Assembly: GCA_017651465.1 (NCBI GenBank)
Contig: JAGCCX010000051.1
Span: 1-35,769, forward strand
Direction: 5' to 3'
DNA: 35,769 nucleotides
Origin: Bacteroidales bacterium
GTDB taxonomy: Bacteria > Bacteroidota > Bacteroidia > Bacteroidales > UBA932
Positions 1 through 8,469 of this stretch are shown here, piece after piece; the stretch's first letter is position 1, and each line of letters begins with the position of its first letter. The notes under the pieces were generated by a model. That model saw only the letters and a program-made list of their open reading frames with translations, ran no database searches and was not told the origin of the DNA. The position numbers were made by a program, and so were the translations under genes.

Positions 1-1
1 G

Positions 2-208
2 ACGGCGCGGGAGCTGACCCGTTTCCTGAAAGAGGTTTTCAATCCCCGCTATGCGCTCAATATGGACGGAGGAGGCTCTTCGACTCTATGCGTCGAGGGT
101 CTGGGAGATCCTAAAACGCACGTGGTGAATTATCCTACAGACAACAAACGCTACGACCACGCCGGGGAGCGTCTCCTCCCCACGCATTTCTGCATTGTGC
201 GTCAGTAG
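2..208 (+). CDS. C-terminal fragment of an NAGPA-type phosphodiester glycosidase domain protein
   Basis: The reading frame is open from the left edge to a TAG at 206-208 and encodes 68 residues, so the 5' part lies outside the window. The fragment contains a DGGGSST motif (residues about 21-27) preceded by a hydrophobic/Asn-rich strand. This is the hallmark of the C-terminal half of the NAGPA family (phosphodiester glycosidase, exopolysaccharide-related proteins), in which the Asp/Gly/Ser loop contributes to the active site. Such proteins are usually secreted and act on glycan phosphodiesters. The substrate cannot be inferred from this fragment. Its stop codon overlaps the 3' end of the convergent minus-strand gene by 7 bp. 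The family is fairly sure; the role is not. Confidence 0.7.
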   Translation, partial: TARELTRFLKEVFNPRYALNMDGGGSSTLCVEGLGDPKTHVVNYPTDNKRYDHAGERLLPTHFCIVRQ

Positions 209-900
209 CCCGCTGGCGTCTCTATCCCATACAGCTGCTCGGAAGTCTCCTGGCGGCCGTCGGGGAAATAGCTGTCGTGCTTGATCATTCCGTAACCGAG
301 GGCGTACCAGGTGTAGGTAATGCGCTCACGCTTGTACAGGGGCGCGCTCTCCTTCTTGCGTTCCTTTACCACGATGCACTCGAAAGTGCCACCGGGGACA
401 GTAATTGTCTCTTTCTTCACGACCGAGCGCTCGGTGTAGTCGATGTTATACTTAATGCCGCTCCACGCCACTTCGGCGTGGATTTCTTCGAGCTTGTCGC
501 CCGGCCTTGCGTTGGCCTTGAGTATCGACGTGCCGCCGCTGGACGTGAAGTTGAAAGCGGCGAAGCGCTTTTTTGCCGCGATGGCTGCTGCCTCGGAGAT
601 GTTTACCTCGATCGTGCCGTCGGCGTGGAGATACGACTTGGTCTTTACCGCGCCCTTGACGGGCGGAGTTGCACTGCGGGGCTGGATGTGGGCACTGACG
701 GCAATCTCCAGCGACCCGTCTCCGGCCTTCTGTACATCGTTGATTGTAAGGGTGTTGGTCCACCAGTGCTTGGAATTGTCGGGGGAATATCTCTCGTAGC
801 GGAGCGACATTCCCTTGGTGGAGCAAAAGTATCCCTTGGGCTGGGCAAGCGAGCTTAAAGCCGTCGCGAGGGCGATGAGGGTCAGGAGGAATCGTTTCAT
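202..900 (-). CDS. Secreted TapB/DUF3108-like protein
   Basis: The 232-residue protein begins with a clear signal peptide (MKRFLLTLIALATALSSLAQ) and so is exported. The mature part is a beta-rich domain with the pattern of the TapB/DUF3108 family of Bacteroidetes: an early YERY segment, a central stretch in which a lipid-like or saccharide partner could bind, and the late motif block VPGGTFECIVVKE followed by an aromatic TYTWYALGYGMIK strand. Proteins of this family are periplasmic or surface beta-barrel-like domains of unknown biochemical role. The start codon overlaps the stop of the upstream transglutaminase gene (ATGA, 897-900), which implies translational coupling as the last gene of the minus-strand envelope cluster. 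The family call is moderately sure; no enzymatic residues are visible. Confidence 0.6.
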   Translation of the reverse strand: MKRFLLTLIALATALSSLAQPKGYFCSTKGMSLRYERYSPDNSKHWWTNTLTINDVQKAGDGSLEIAVSAHIQPRSATPPVKGAVKTKSYLHADGTIEVNISEAAAIAAKKRFAAFNFTSSGGTSILKANARPGDKLEEIHAEVAWSGIKYNIDYTERSVVKKETITVPGGTFECIVVKERKKESAPLYKRERITYTWYALGYGMIKHDSYFPDGRQETSEQLYGIETPAGY

Positions 901-3161
901 AATTTCTTGAATACCGAGCTTAAATCGCTCTCCAGCGACGTGTTATAACCCTTTGAAATATAGAATATACGCCCGAAGCTGTCGCACAGAGCTACGATCG
1001 GGAGTTCCTTTCCGAGTGTGCCCGCGCCGAGCCCCCTTTGGACTGCATTGCCTTTATCGCTTCCGTAAACGGCGTGCTCAAGGCCGTCCAGGCGGCTCCC
1101 GCCGAGCACCACCACAGGCTTTCCCCAGGCGTTAATGTCTTCTGCCAGGGCTTCCAACTGCCCGATTGCGTGGGTTGTGGGTTCGTGCCCTTCGCGGCCC
1201 TGGATAAACAGCAGGAACTCTCCGCGTCCGCTAAGCTCCAGCAGGGGGTCGGCGTCGAAAGAGCCGATTACCGACAGCTTGCCTTCTTGCTCTCTAAGGA
1301 CCAGGGGGATATTGTAGATGCCTGCATCGCCCAGATTGAAGAACTCCAAATGGACAAGGGCGCTGCCATCCTGCAGGCGGGTGCCGGTAGTGAGCAGGTA
1401 GTAGCCTATCTCCAACTCATAGTTAAGGCGGAAAGGGCCGTTCTCCTCGTATTCCATAAGCCGTGAGCCGCCGGGCTCGATGCGGGTAAAGGTATAACGC
1501 TTGTAGTACTCCGGCTTGGACGAAAGGGGAGTGGTAAGGTTGACCAGTGCAAGCTTGGAGACCTTACCTGGGACCTGGCTTTCAAATGTCGCGTCGATCC
1601 ACAGGTCTTTTTGGAAATACTGAACCTTGCCCGTGACCTGGTCTATGCGGGCGGGTATGCCGAGGGCTCGGCACAGGGCCACAAAGAAAATGTCACGCCC
1701 CAGTCCGTCGGCTTTACGGGCGCGCCAGACGTCGATCGGGGATGTGCGAAGGCCCTGAGGGTTACGCCCTTCCACCAGCGAAATGCTGTCGCGTACCCAC
1801 TGTACCGCCTGCTGGGGGGTATGGATGCGTTCCGCTATTCCGGAGCCCAGGACTTCTTTCCTGAAGGGCTTGAGATGCTCCAGTTCTATCCGGGGAGTGA
1901 ATACGTCGGGAATGTCGCTCAAAACAGGAATGGCATCTTCCAGGACATCCAGCGTGACGTCGCTGAAGTCTTTGTCGGAGAGGGACTGAAGAACTATGAT
2001 GCCCTCCTCTCCGTGGGCCTCTGCGAACGAGTCCCAATCGGGGTTGCGGTGGGGGTGGGAATTGCGTATGGCATCTTCGGCGGCAAGACGCAGCCTGTTG
2101 GCCTCTTCCTGCTCCGGGGTGGTGCCTGAAGGAATGGGATTCTCGGGCGGCGGTACAATGTCAACATCGGCGCTGAAGCGCTCTCCTATCTTGTGCTCAA
2201 GGCGTACCGTCACGCTTTCGGAGCTTGCCTTGGCAAAGCCGAAGCACCCGTCTTTGGAGGCCCATACGAGCATATCGCCGAGCCCGGTGTCGAGGGCTGC
2301 GGTGCCGTCTTGTCCGGTGGTGTAAGTGGCTACGGTATAGAACTCTGCGTAATTGTAGATCTTGAATTCCACGGTGGCGCCCTGTACGGGAGCCCCGTTG
2401 TGGTCAAGCACGCTCACCACCGTCCGCCGGGCGGGTACGTAGCCTCGTATTACGTTGATTTCGGTGTAGCACGGAGTGCGGGTGATAACATCTTCCGGAC
2501 CGTCGTAATTGCCATACACCTTGGTGTGCAGAAGCAAAGCGCGGGATACGGGAGCGTTGAACCAGGCGTTGTCGAGGGTGGGAGCAGGTTCGCAGGCACC
2601 CATAAAATGCCACTTTCCATCCTCGGTGTAAACTTCTACCCAGGCGTGGTTGTCGTCGGTATGCGCCCAGCGTGGCGTGTAAACCTGCCGGGCGGGAATG
2701 CCCGCGGCCCTGAGGGCGGCTACGGTAAGCACCGATTCTTCGCCGCAGCGCCCGACGCCCCGCCGTACTGTAGCCATAGGTGCGCTGGTACGGGCGTCGG
2801 AAGGTTGGTAGCAAGCCTGCTCGTGGCACCAGTGGTTGATTTCGAGCGCCGCCTCGCTCAGGCTCATACCCTTCACCCTCGCGCAGAGGGTATCGGCATA
2901 AGTGGTGCGGAAGTCGTCCAGAGTCTCGTTGTTGACCCTCAGGGGCAGCACAAAGTGGAGGAACTCCCGCTCCGGCACATCCCATTTCATTGTCTTGCGC
3001 ACCTGTAGGGTCTTCTGTACGTTGCTCTCCCAGTAGCTGCGAGGATACATCAAGCTGTCGGGGAGGGGCATCGATTCATACAGCCAGTCCACATATTTCT
3101 GCGGCCCTTCGCAGGAAGCCGAAAGGATCAAGAGCAGACAAAAAAAAGCGGCACGTTTCAT
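897..3161 (-). CDS. Transglutaminase-domain lipoprotein with a second, catalytically broken transglutaminase-like domain
   Basis: This 754-residue protein starts with a lipoprotein signal (hydrophobic segment, then LSASC with Cys17), so it is probably anchored in the envelope facing outward or into the periplasm. Residues about 85-200 form a transglutaminase-like core: GRCGEES places the nucleophile at Cys139, GIPAR follows, and DDNHAWVE gives His172; the third triad residue is not obvious. Residues about 240-320 look like an Ig-like/carboxypeptidase-regulatory beta domain. A second transglutaminase-like block (about residues 455-530) keeps the GIPAR signature, but the position matching Cys139 is Gly, so it is probably inactive. 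The C-terminal 150 residues include a thioredoxin-like strand pattern (VVVLGGS, PIVALCDSFGRIFY). It overlaps the TapB-like gene by 4 bp. Substrates are unknown; many such proteins act as peptidases rather than crosslinkers. Confidence 0.75.
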   Translation of the reverse strand: MKRAAFFCLLLILSASCEGPQKYVDWLYESMPLPDSLMYPRSYWESNVQKTLQVRKTMKWDVPEREFLHFVLPLRVNNETLDDFRTTYADTLCARVKGMSLSEAALEINHWCHEQACYQPSDARTSAPMATVRRGVGRCGEESVLTVAALRAAGIPARQVYTPRWAHTDDNHAWVEVYTEDGKWHFMGACEPAPTLDNAWFNAPVSRALLLHTKVYGNYDGPEDVITRTPCYTEINVIRGYVPARRTVVSVLDHNGAPVQGATVEFKIYNYAEFYTVATYTTGQDGTAALDTGLGDMLVWASKDGCFGFAKASSESVTVRLEHKIGERFSADVDIVPPPENPIPSGTTPEQEEANRLRLAAEDAIRNSHPHRNPDWDSFAEAHGEEGIIVLQSLSDKDFSDVTLDVLEDAIPVLSDIPDVFTPRIELEHLKPFRKEVLGSGIAERIHTPQQAVQWVRDSISLVEGRNPQGLRTSPIDVWRARKADGLGRDIFFVALCRALGIPARIDQVTGKVQYFQKDLWIDATFESQVPGKVSKLALVNLTTPLSSKPEYYKRYTFTRIEPGGSRLMEYEENGPFRLNYELEIGYYLLTTGTRLQDGSALVHLEFFNLGDAGIYNIPLVLREQEGKLSVIGSFDADPLLELSGRGEFLLFIQGREGHEPTTHAIGQLEALAEDINAWGKPVVVLGGSRLDGLEHAVYGSDKGNAVQRGLGAGTLGKELPIVALCDSFGRIFYISKGYNTSLESDLSSVFKKL

Positions 3162-3194
3162 AATGCCGCTAATTTAGTAAAAAAAACAGTGCTT

Positions 3195-4037
3195 TTACTT
3201 AAGAATCTTTTTGAACAGACCCTTGGCCAGGCCTTCGAGTCCGCCCTGGTTGGATGCCTTGGGAGTTTCCTGGCGCGGCGGAGTATCTACGTAGAAGTAG
3301 GTGCAGATCTGCCCGTCCATACAGGCGTCGGTGCGGTTCCAGCTCCAGCACACTCCGTCGATGATCTTGTAATAAGTGTCGGCATTGAGGTCCTGGGGAT
3401 TGGAGCATCCGCGGGCTATGAAACCGGCGCTGCGCAGTTTGACGGCATAGGCTTCCACCAGGAAAGGACGGCCGTCGAGGATAAGCCTGAAAGAGGGATA
3501 ACCGTTGCGGGGCGTCTCTTCTTCGAGGATGAAATTACTGCCGCCTACATCCCACTTGGGGAAAGCGGGAAGGTTCTGCTCCCAGTCGGTAAAGATGGCC
3601 GCCTCAGCCGCCGCTTTGCGGGCTTTCTCTTCCTCTTCCTCCTTCTTGGCCTGGGCGATGGCGCCGGAGAACATCATCCCGAATCCGCGCAGGGCCGCCG
3701 CCGCGCTCGCAGCCTGGGCCTTTTCTTCTTCGGTCATAGGCCGCTGTGCCGCTGCCTGGGCGGGTGCCCCTTCGGCGGGCGATCCTTCGGCAGGTGCTTC
3801 CGCTGCAGGTGCCTGTCCGGCTGCCGCTGCGTCAAGGTCTTTCTGGGCCTGGTCCATAGCGGCGTCATACTTCTCCATCGTGTCTGCCGTGCGCTGGGTA
3901 GCGTTGTCGATAGCCTCCGCCTGTTTGTTTGCGAATTTTTCGGCTGCAGGCTTTACCGCCTTCTCCACAGCTTTGCTCAGAGCGTTGCCGATACCATCGC
4001 TGATGGCACCGCCAACAATGTTTTTAAAGAATCCCAT
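3195..4037 (-). CDS. Hypothetical protein with Ala/Glu-rich low-complexity linker
   Basis: I do not recognise this 280-residue protein. It has no signal peptide. Residues 1-70 are an amphipathic, Gly/Ala-rich helical segment (MGFFKNIVGGAISDGIGNAL). Residues about 70-155 are a charged, alanine-, proline- and glutamate-rich low-complexity region likely to be coiled coil or disordered. Residues about 165-250 form a compact beta domain with four cysteines (GCSNPQ, GVCWSW, DACMDGQICTY). The C-terminus (GLEGLAKGLFKKIL) is an amphipathic helix resembling the N-terminus. Amphipathic helices at both ends suggest membrane-surface association, which is inference. It sits 5 bp downstream of the OmpA-family gene and 33 bp upstream of the transglutaminase lipoprotein gene, so it is probably co-transcribed with an envelope cluster. 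Confidence 0.6.
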   Translation of the reverse strand: MGFFKNIVGGAISDGIGNALSKAVEKAVKPAAEKFANKQAEAIDNATQRTADTMEKYDAAMDQAQKDLDAAAAGQAPAAEAPAEGSPAEGAPAQAAAQRPMTEEEKAQAASAAAALRGFGMMFSGAIAQAKKEEEEEKARKAAAEAAIFTDWEQNLPAFPKWDVGGSNFILEEETPRNGYPSFRLILDGRPFLVEAYAVKLRSAGFIARGCSNPQDLNADTYYKIIDGVCWSWNRTDACMDGQICTYFYVDTPPRQETPKASNQGGLEGLAKGLFKKILK

Positions 4038-4042
4038 ATCTG

Positions 4043-5146
4043 TTACTTTTTAACGAATTCTACGCGGCGGTTCTTGGCGCGGCCCTCGTCGGAGCTGTTG
4101 TCGGCAACGGGTACTTTGGAGCCTTTTCCAACAGCGCTCAGCCTCTCGGCGGCTACCCCCTGCGACACGAGGGCTGCGACCACGGCCTCGGCCCTCTTCT
4201 GGCTCAGGGGATCGTTGACGGCGTCGGAACCTGTATTGTCACAGTGGCCCTGGACCTCGAAATTGAGTTCGGGGTGCTCTGCCATCAGTTTGGCTATACG
4301 GGCGATTTCGGTCATCGACTCGGGCTTGAGGTCTGCCTTGCCGGTGGCGAAAGTGATGCCGTAGGAGGTAATCTTGCCGTCGCTCAGCAGGCGGTCATAC
4401 AGAGGCACGGCGCCTTTTGCTATGCGGACGTTGCTGATGCCGCTGTATTTGTAGAAGGTGCTGCTGCCAATGAAGAAATAACCCGGAGCTTTCATCGCCG
4501 GTACGTTTATTACGCGGACGCCGTTGATGTAGCCCTTGAAGGCTCTCTTGTTGAAGGAGAAGGCGAAATGGTTCCATTCTCCGGCCTTGAGCGGGTTGTC
4601 TTTTTCGTTGTAACCACCGGCATCCGGATTGAGTCCCAGTTCTTTCTCGCCTGCTGCGTGGTCGTCGGAATTCGGCTTGAGCAGGCTCCACTCCAGGCGC
4701 GCGTATCCGTCTTCCCTATAATCAATGATTACGATGCTGGGAGCGTTATAGTAGTCTGACGCCCCGCGGTCGCCGAACAGTACTTCCATCCACATAGAGG
4801 TTTCGCCATCTTCGGTGATAGGGGACAGGAACAGGTCAAATTCCAGTGTGAAGATTTCCGGCAGCCAGTTCCACTGGTCTTTCATCAGGGGCATTACCTG
4901 CCCTATGCCGTTATCCGTGAAGGCCAAGACCTTGCGGCCCTGGACCGAGGCCGTCTCGACATAGCCGTCAAGAAGGTCCCAGCGGGAGGGGAACTCTCCG
5001 AGCTTTTCACCGGCAAAGTCATCTTCGAAGAAGATTTCGTCACCGGGGACGAAGTCGGACTTGGCATAGGCGTTTTCCGTCTCCTGTGCCAGCGCCCCTG
5101 AGAATGCTGTCACAAGGGCGGCGATAGATAGTATAAGTCGTTTCAT
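4043..5146 (-). CDS. OmpA-family protein with N-terminal lectin-like domain
   Basis: The ATG at 5146 is preferred because it starts a good signal peptide (MKRLILSIAALVTAFSGALAQ); three codons upstream (5155) is possible but adds MFV before it. The product is about 367 residues. Residues about 35-225 form a concanavalin/LamG-like beta sandwich (FFEDDFAG, WNHFAFSFNKRAFKGYINGVRV), as in Bacteroidetes proteins whose fold resembles sugar-binding domains. Residues about 255-367 are an OmpA C-terminal peptidoglycan-binding domain: GITFATGKADLKPES, then EVQGHCDNTGSDAVNDPLSQKRA and the final RAKNRRVEFV. It probably links peptidoglycan to an outer-membrane or surface ligand. It lies 36 bp downstream of the tricorn protease gene and 5 bp upstream of the hypothetical gene, consistent with one transcript. 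Confidence 0.85.
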   Translation of the reverse strand: MKRLILSIAALVTAFSGALAQETENAYAKSDFVPGDEIFFEDDFAGEKLGEFPSRWDLLDGYVETASVQGRKVLAFTDNGIGQVMPLMKDQWNWLPEIFTLEFDLFLSPITEDGETSMWMEVLFGDRGASDYYNAPSIVIIDYREDGYARLEWSLLKPNSDDHAAGEKELGLNPDAGGYNEKDNPLKAGEWNHFAFSFNKRAFKGYINGVRVINVPAMKAPGYFFIGSSTFYKYSGISNVRIAKGAVPLYDRLLSDGKITSYGITFATGKADLKPESMTEIARIAKLMAEHPELNFEVQGHCDNTGSDAVNDPLSQKRAEAVVAALVSQGVAAERLSAVGKGSKVPVADNSSDEGRAKNRRVEFVKK

Positions 5147-5182
5147 AACAAACAATTGGTATTAGCAAAAATCGTGTCAATC

Positions 5183-8100
5183 TTATGGCAGCTGAGGCAA
5201 ACCCAGGTCTTTGAAGGTGCGGTCGGCCGGAATAGGCGGCAGCGGTTTCCGGTCTTTAAGCTGTTCGAGGGCAACTTGTACAGCTTTGATGAGCTGCTCG
5301 TCGGTACCTGCATATTCCTTGAGGGGATCGTTGTCGAGCAGGATATCGGGGTCCACGCCGTGATTCTCCACAATCCATTCGCCAGTGACTCTGTCGTAGT
5401 TGGTGAAGAAAGGTACGCGTACGTCGGTGCCGTCCATATAGGGCAGGGGTCCGCTGATGCCGACTATTCCTCCCCAGGTACGGGTGCCGACAACGGTACC
5501 CAGATTGTTGGCCTTGAAACTCCAGGGGAACAGGTCTCCGTCGGAGGCGGAGTATTTGTTTATCAGCAGCACCTTGGGACCGGTGTGCGTGCCGTCCGGC
5601 ACTGTGCCCGTCCTTGTGGAGTTGCGTCTCATTGTAAGGCGGTAAACCTCTCTCTTGAGGCGCTCTATGATCATAGGCGATATATTGCCGCCGCCGTTGG
5701 CGCGGTCGTCGATGATGAGGGCTTCTTTGTCCAGTTGAGGATAGTAGTAACGGGCGAATTCGCTCAGGCCTTCGGGGCCCATATCGGGAATGTAGATATA
5801 TCCGGCCTTGCCGCCCGAGAGTTCGTCCACGGTGCGTACGTTCTTCTGCACCCACTCATAGTGGTAGAGGGGATACTCGTCGGCTATGGGCTTGACTACC
5901 ACCTTCTTGCCTCCTTCTGAGGGCTTGTCGTTGACGGTGAGTTCCGTGAGTACCCCGGCCTTGCCTACGAGCTGACGGTAAATGTTGTCCACATCTTTTA
6001 GGCTCACTCCGTCGATGGCTGTTATGTACTGTCCGGCTTTTACGCCCAACCCCGGCTCGCCCAGCGGGCAGCGAAGTTTCTCGCTGTAGGGCGCACCTTC
6101 CAGTATGCGGTCGATCTTGAAGAATCCGCTCTTGTCACGGGAAATCTCGGCGCCGAGCAGGCCCATCTGGATGCGTTCCGGCTTGGGATATTCGCCCGGG
6201 CTGACGTAGGCGTGTCCGGATGCCAGCTCCGAAATCATCTCGCCGATTACGTAATTGAGGTCAAGCCTCGTGCGTACATACGGAAGCAGTACGGCGTACT
6301 TGTCTTTGATGGCTTTCCAGTCCCTTCCGTGCATATTTTCTACGTAGTATCCGTCGCGGAAAGCGCGCCATACCTCGTCGAATATCTGCGCCCACTCCTG
6401 CTGGTAATCGATGAACGAAACCGCGTCGGAGGTATTGATCTTCTCGCCGTGCATCTTGGCCCCGAACTTGGCGGCGCTCCAGGAACCCCTCTCACGTATG
6501 AGGGCCATCTTGTCTCCGGCGCGGTAAGAGACACGCCCCTTGGAGCATTCCTCGTCGCTGCCGGTGGCCAGGTCGTACACCTTGGTGCCGCCAAAGTCGC
6601 CGTGCCATATCTTCTTGCCGTCGGAGTAGAAGCCCGATCCGCCGAAGGGGAGTTTGACTATGCGTGACCATATGCCGTCGGGGTCGATCTTGACCGCTTC
6701 GGAGTCGGGTTTGCCGGCTTTTTCAGGCTTTTCGGGCTTGTCGGCTTTTTCGGGAGCGGGGGCTTCGTCCTTGGGAATGAGAGGGTTGGGGGTGTCGGAA
6801 GAGAGCAAGGCCAGGTAGGCCGAACCCATATTGCCCAGGGTGAAGTTCCATTCGATCCGGCTGTACTGCGGGTTGATGTCGCGGTCGGAACTGAATATCA
6901 GGTACTTGCCGTCGGTCGAGAATACCGGGCCGCTGCTGTTGTACCAGCGCTCGGTCACCGGGTACTCCTTGCCGCTTGCAATATTGTACACGTACACTAT
7001 GTTCATCTCGTTGCCGGCGGGACGGGTGTAGGTGAGCCATTTGCTGTCCGGCGAGAAGGATACACCCCTGAACTCGGACTCGGAATTCTGCATTATGGTG
7101 CGCTTGGCCCCGGAGGGTATGCTTACCTCCACCAGGCGGTTCTTGCGGTCGGTGTAGAGCAGGGTCTTGCTGTCCGGAGCCCACTGGAGGCTGCGTATGT
7201 AAGCGTCGGTGCCGCTGGTGAGCTGGCGAGGCTCTCCGCCCTCGGCAGTATCGTAGATGTAAATCTCAGTCTCGCCGGTGAGGTCGCCTATCCACACTAT
7301 GTACTTGCCGTCCGGGCTCCAGTCGGCGCTGCGGTCGTTGGAAGCGGGAGTGCGGCTCAGGTTGCGCGTAACTCCCTTGCCCACAGGTATGTCGAACACT
7401 TCGCCGCGGGCTGTGGCTACCATCCTGCTGCCGTCGGGCGAGAGTGCGGCTCCGCTTATGCGGTCGCCCACCGGACGCCTTTCGATGCGGGCCTGGGTGT
7501 TGTCGGAGTTAAGCACTATGGGCACTTTGACGCAGCTGCGTCCCTTGGGGTCGAAGCGGTAAATCCAGCCGCCGTTCTCAAACACTATGGTGTGTCCGTC
7601 GGTGCTTGGGAACTTGACGTCGAACTCGTTGAAATCGGTGACCTTTTCCGTCTTGCCTGTCTTGACATTGTAGCAGAACAGGTTCATAATCATATCCCTG
7701 TCGGAGGCGAAGAATATCTCGTCACCTATCCACATAGGAAAGATGTCCTGCGCGTCGTTCCGGGTTATGTTGGTGACTTTCTTGGCTTTGGGGTCCCATA
7801 TCCAGATGTCGTCCGCCATACCGCCGCGGTAGTATTTCCAGGTGCGGAATTCACGCATCACTCGGTTGTAGGCGAGCTTCTTGCCGTCCGGACTCCAGCA
7901 GCAGAAACCTCCCTCGGGGAGGGGGATTTCGGAGGGCATTCCGCCCTGGGGCGATATTGTCCACAATTTGCCGGCAAAGCCGTCGCTGATGCGGTTGCGA
8001 TAGATTATTGTCTTGCCGTCGGGGTTCCAGCCCATAACGATGTTGTTGGGTCCCATACGGTCGCCGAAATCGTCGCGGGCGTTGGTAGCCGTCCACGTGA

Positions 8101-8407
8101 GGCGCCGGGGTTCACCGCCCCGGGCCGGAATGAGATAGACTTCGCGGTTGCCGTCGTACTCGCCTGTGAAGGCCAGGCTCTTGCCGTCGGGGGAGTAGCG
8201 GGCGAAGGCTTCGAAGCCCTGGTGGGAAGTAAGGCGCTTTGCCTCTCCGCCCGCGGCGGGGACTGTCCAGAGGTCTCCGGCATAAGTGAATGCGATTTCA
8301 GTTCCGTTGGTGGCAGGAAAACGCAACAGGCGGGCATTTTCCTGGGCGGCCGCGGAAGACGAAGCGGCTGCGATGGCCAGGGCGGCCAGTATAATGTGTG
8401 CTCTCAT
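5183..8407 (-). CDS. Tricorn-type protease, S41 family, secreted
   Basis: The 1074-residue protein starts with a signal peptide ending in SSAAAQ, so unlike the archaeal cytosolic tricorn it is exported. Residues about 25-560 carry repeated WD40-like/PD40 beta-propeller units (YSPDGKSLAF, WSPDGKKLAY, WAPDSKTLLY). A Pro/Lys/Glu-rich linker follows (about 545-575), then a tricorn C1-type helical domain, a PDZ domain (about 750-840) and the S41 catalytic core. Catalytic-site matches are His732 in SGHAYV and nucleophile Ser955 in SASDGD, which correspond to His746 and Ser965 of Thermoplasma tricorn; the DDRANGGGN block is also conserved. The role is probably processive breakdown of peptides in the periplasm. 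It is the first gene of the minus-strand envelope cluster and is divergent from the acyltransferase gene. Confidence 0.9.
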   Translation of the reverse strand: MRAHIILAALAIAAASSSAAAQENARLLRFPATNGTEIAFTYAGDLWTVPAAGGEAKRLTSHQGFEAFARYSPDGKSLAFTGEYDGNREVYLIPARGGEPRRLTWTATNARDDFGDRMGPNNIVMGWNPDGKTIIYRNRISDGFAGKLWTISPQGGMPSEIPLPEGGFCCWSPDGKKLAYNRVMREFRTWKYYRGGMADDIWIWDPKAKKVTNITRNDAQDIFPMWIGDEIFFASDRDMIMNLFCYNVKTGKTEKVTDFNEFDVKFPSTDGHTIVFENGGWIYRFDPKGRSCVKVPIVLNSDNTQARIERRPVGDRISGAALSPDGSRMVATARGEVFDIPVGKGVTRNLSRTPASNDRSADWSPDGKYIVWIGDLTGETEIYIYDTAEGGEPRQLTSGTDAYIRSLQWAPDSKTLLYTDRKNRLVEVSIPSGAKRTIMQNSESEFRGVSFSPDSKWLTYTRPAGNEMNIVYVYNIASGKEYPVTERWYNSSGPVFSTDGKYLIFSSDRDINPQYSRIEWNFTLGNMGSAYLALLSSDTPNPLIPKDEAPAPEKADKPEKPEKAGKPDSEAVKIDPDGIWSRIVKLPFGGSGFYSDGKKIWHGDFGGTKVYDLATGSDEECSKGRVSYRAGDKMALIRERGSWSAAKFGAKMHGEKINTSDAVSFIDYQQEWAQIFDEVWRAFRDGYYVENMHGRDWKAIKDKYAVLLPYVRTRLDLNYVIGEMISELASGHAYVSPGEYPKPERIQMGLLGAEISRDKSGFFKIDRILEGAPYSEKLRCPLGEPGLGVKAGQYITAIDGVSLKDVDNIYRQLVGKAGVLTELTVNDKPSEGGKKVVVKPIADEYPLYHYEWVQKNVRTVDELSGGKAGYIYIPDMGPEGLSEFARYYYPQLDKEALIIDDRANGGGNISPMIIERLKREVYRLTMRRNSTRTGTVPDGTHTGPKVLLINKYSASDGDLFPWSFKANNLGTVVGTRTWGGIVGISGPLPYMDGTDVRVPFFTNYDRVTGEWIVENHGVDPDILLDNDPLKEYAGTDEQLIKAVQVALEQLKDRKPLPPIPADRTFKDLGLPQLP

Positions 8408-8435
8408 AATTGATGCTAAATATAATAATTTTTGC

Positions 8436-8443
8436 TATTTTTG
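8436..8443 (+). promoter_or_regulatory. Bacteroidales -7 box for the acyltransferase gene
   Basis: TATTTTTG matches the TAnnTTTG -7 consensus and lies 26 bp upstream of the ATG at 8470. Only a weak ATTG is found about 23 bp upstream (8409-8412) as a -33 element. The 62-bp divergent spacer must also hold the tricorn cluster promoter, for which I only see a poor TATATTTA on the minus strand (8417-8424). Confidence 0.45.
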
Positions 8444-8469
8444 ATGCGCTAAACCAATAGAATTCAATA

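Noticed and set aside
277-858. Long plus-strand open frame opposite the TapB-like gene
   Set aside because: It is a shadow of the minus-strand gene; its translation has no domain or signal, and the GC-rich codon pattern keeps antisense frames open throughout the window.
3189-4364. 391-codon plus-strand open frame
   Set aside because: It runs antisense across two real minus-strand genes and gives a Cys/Gly-rich low-quality sequence.
6690-6780. Short tandem-like repeats of a Pro-Glu-Lys unit
   Set aside because: They encode the flexible linker (PEKADKPEKPEKAGKPD) between propeller and protease parts of the tricorn protein, a normal low-complexity segment.
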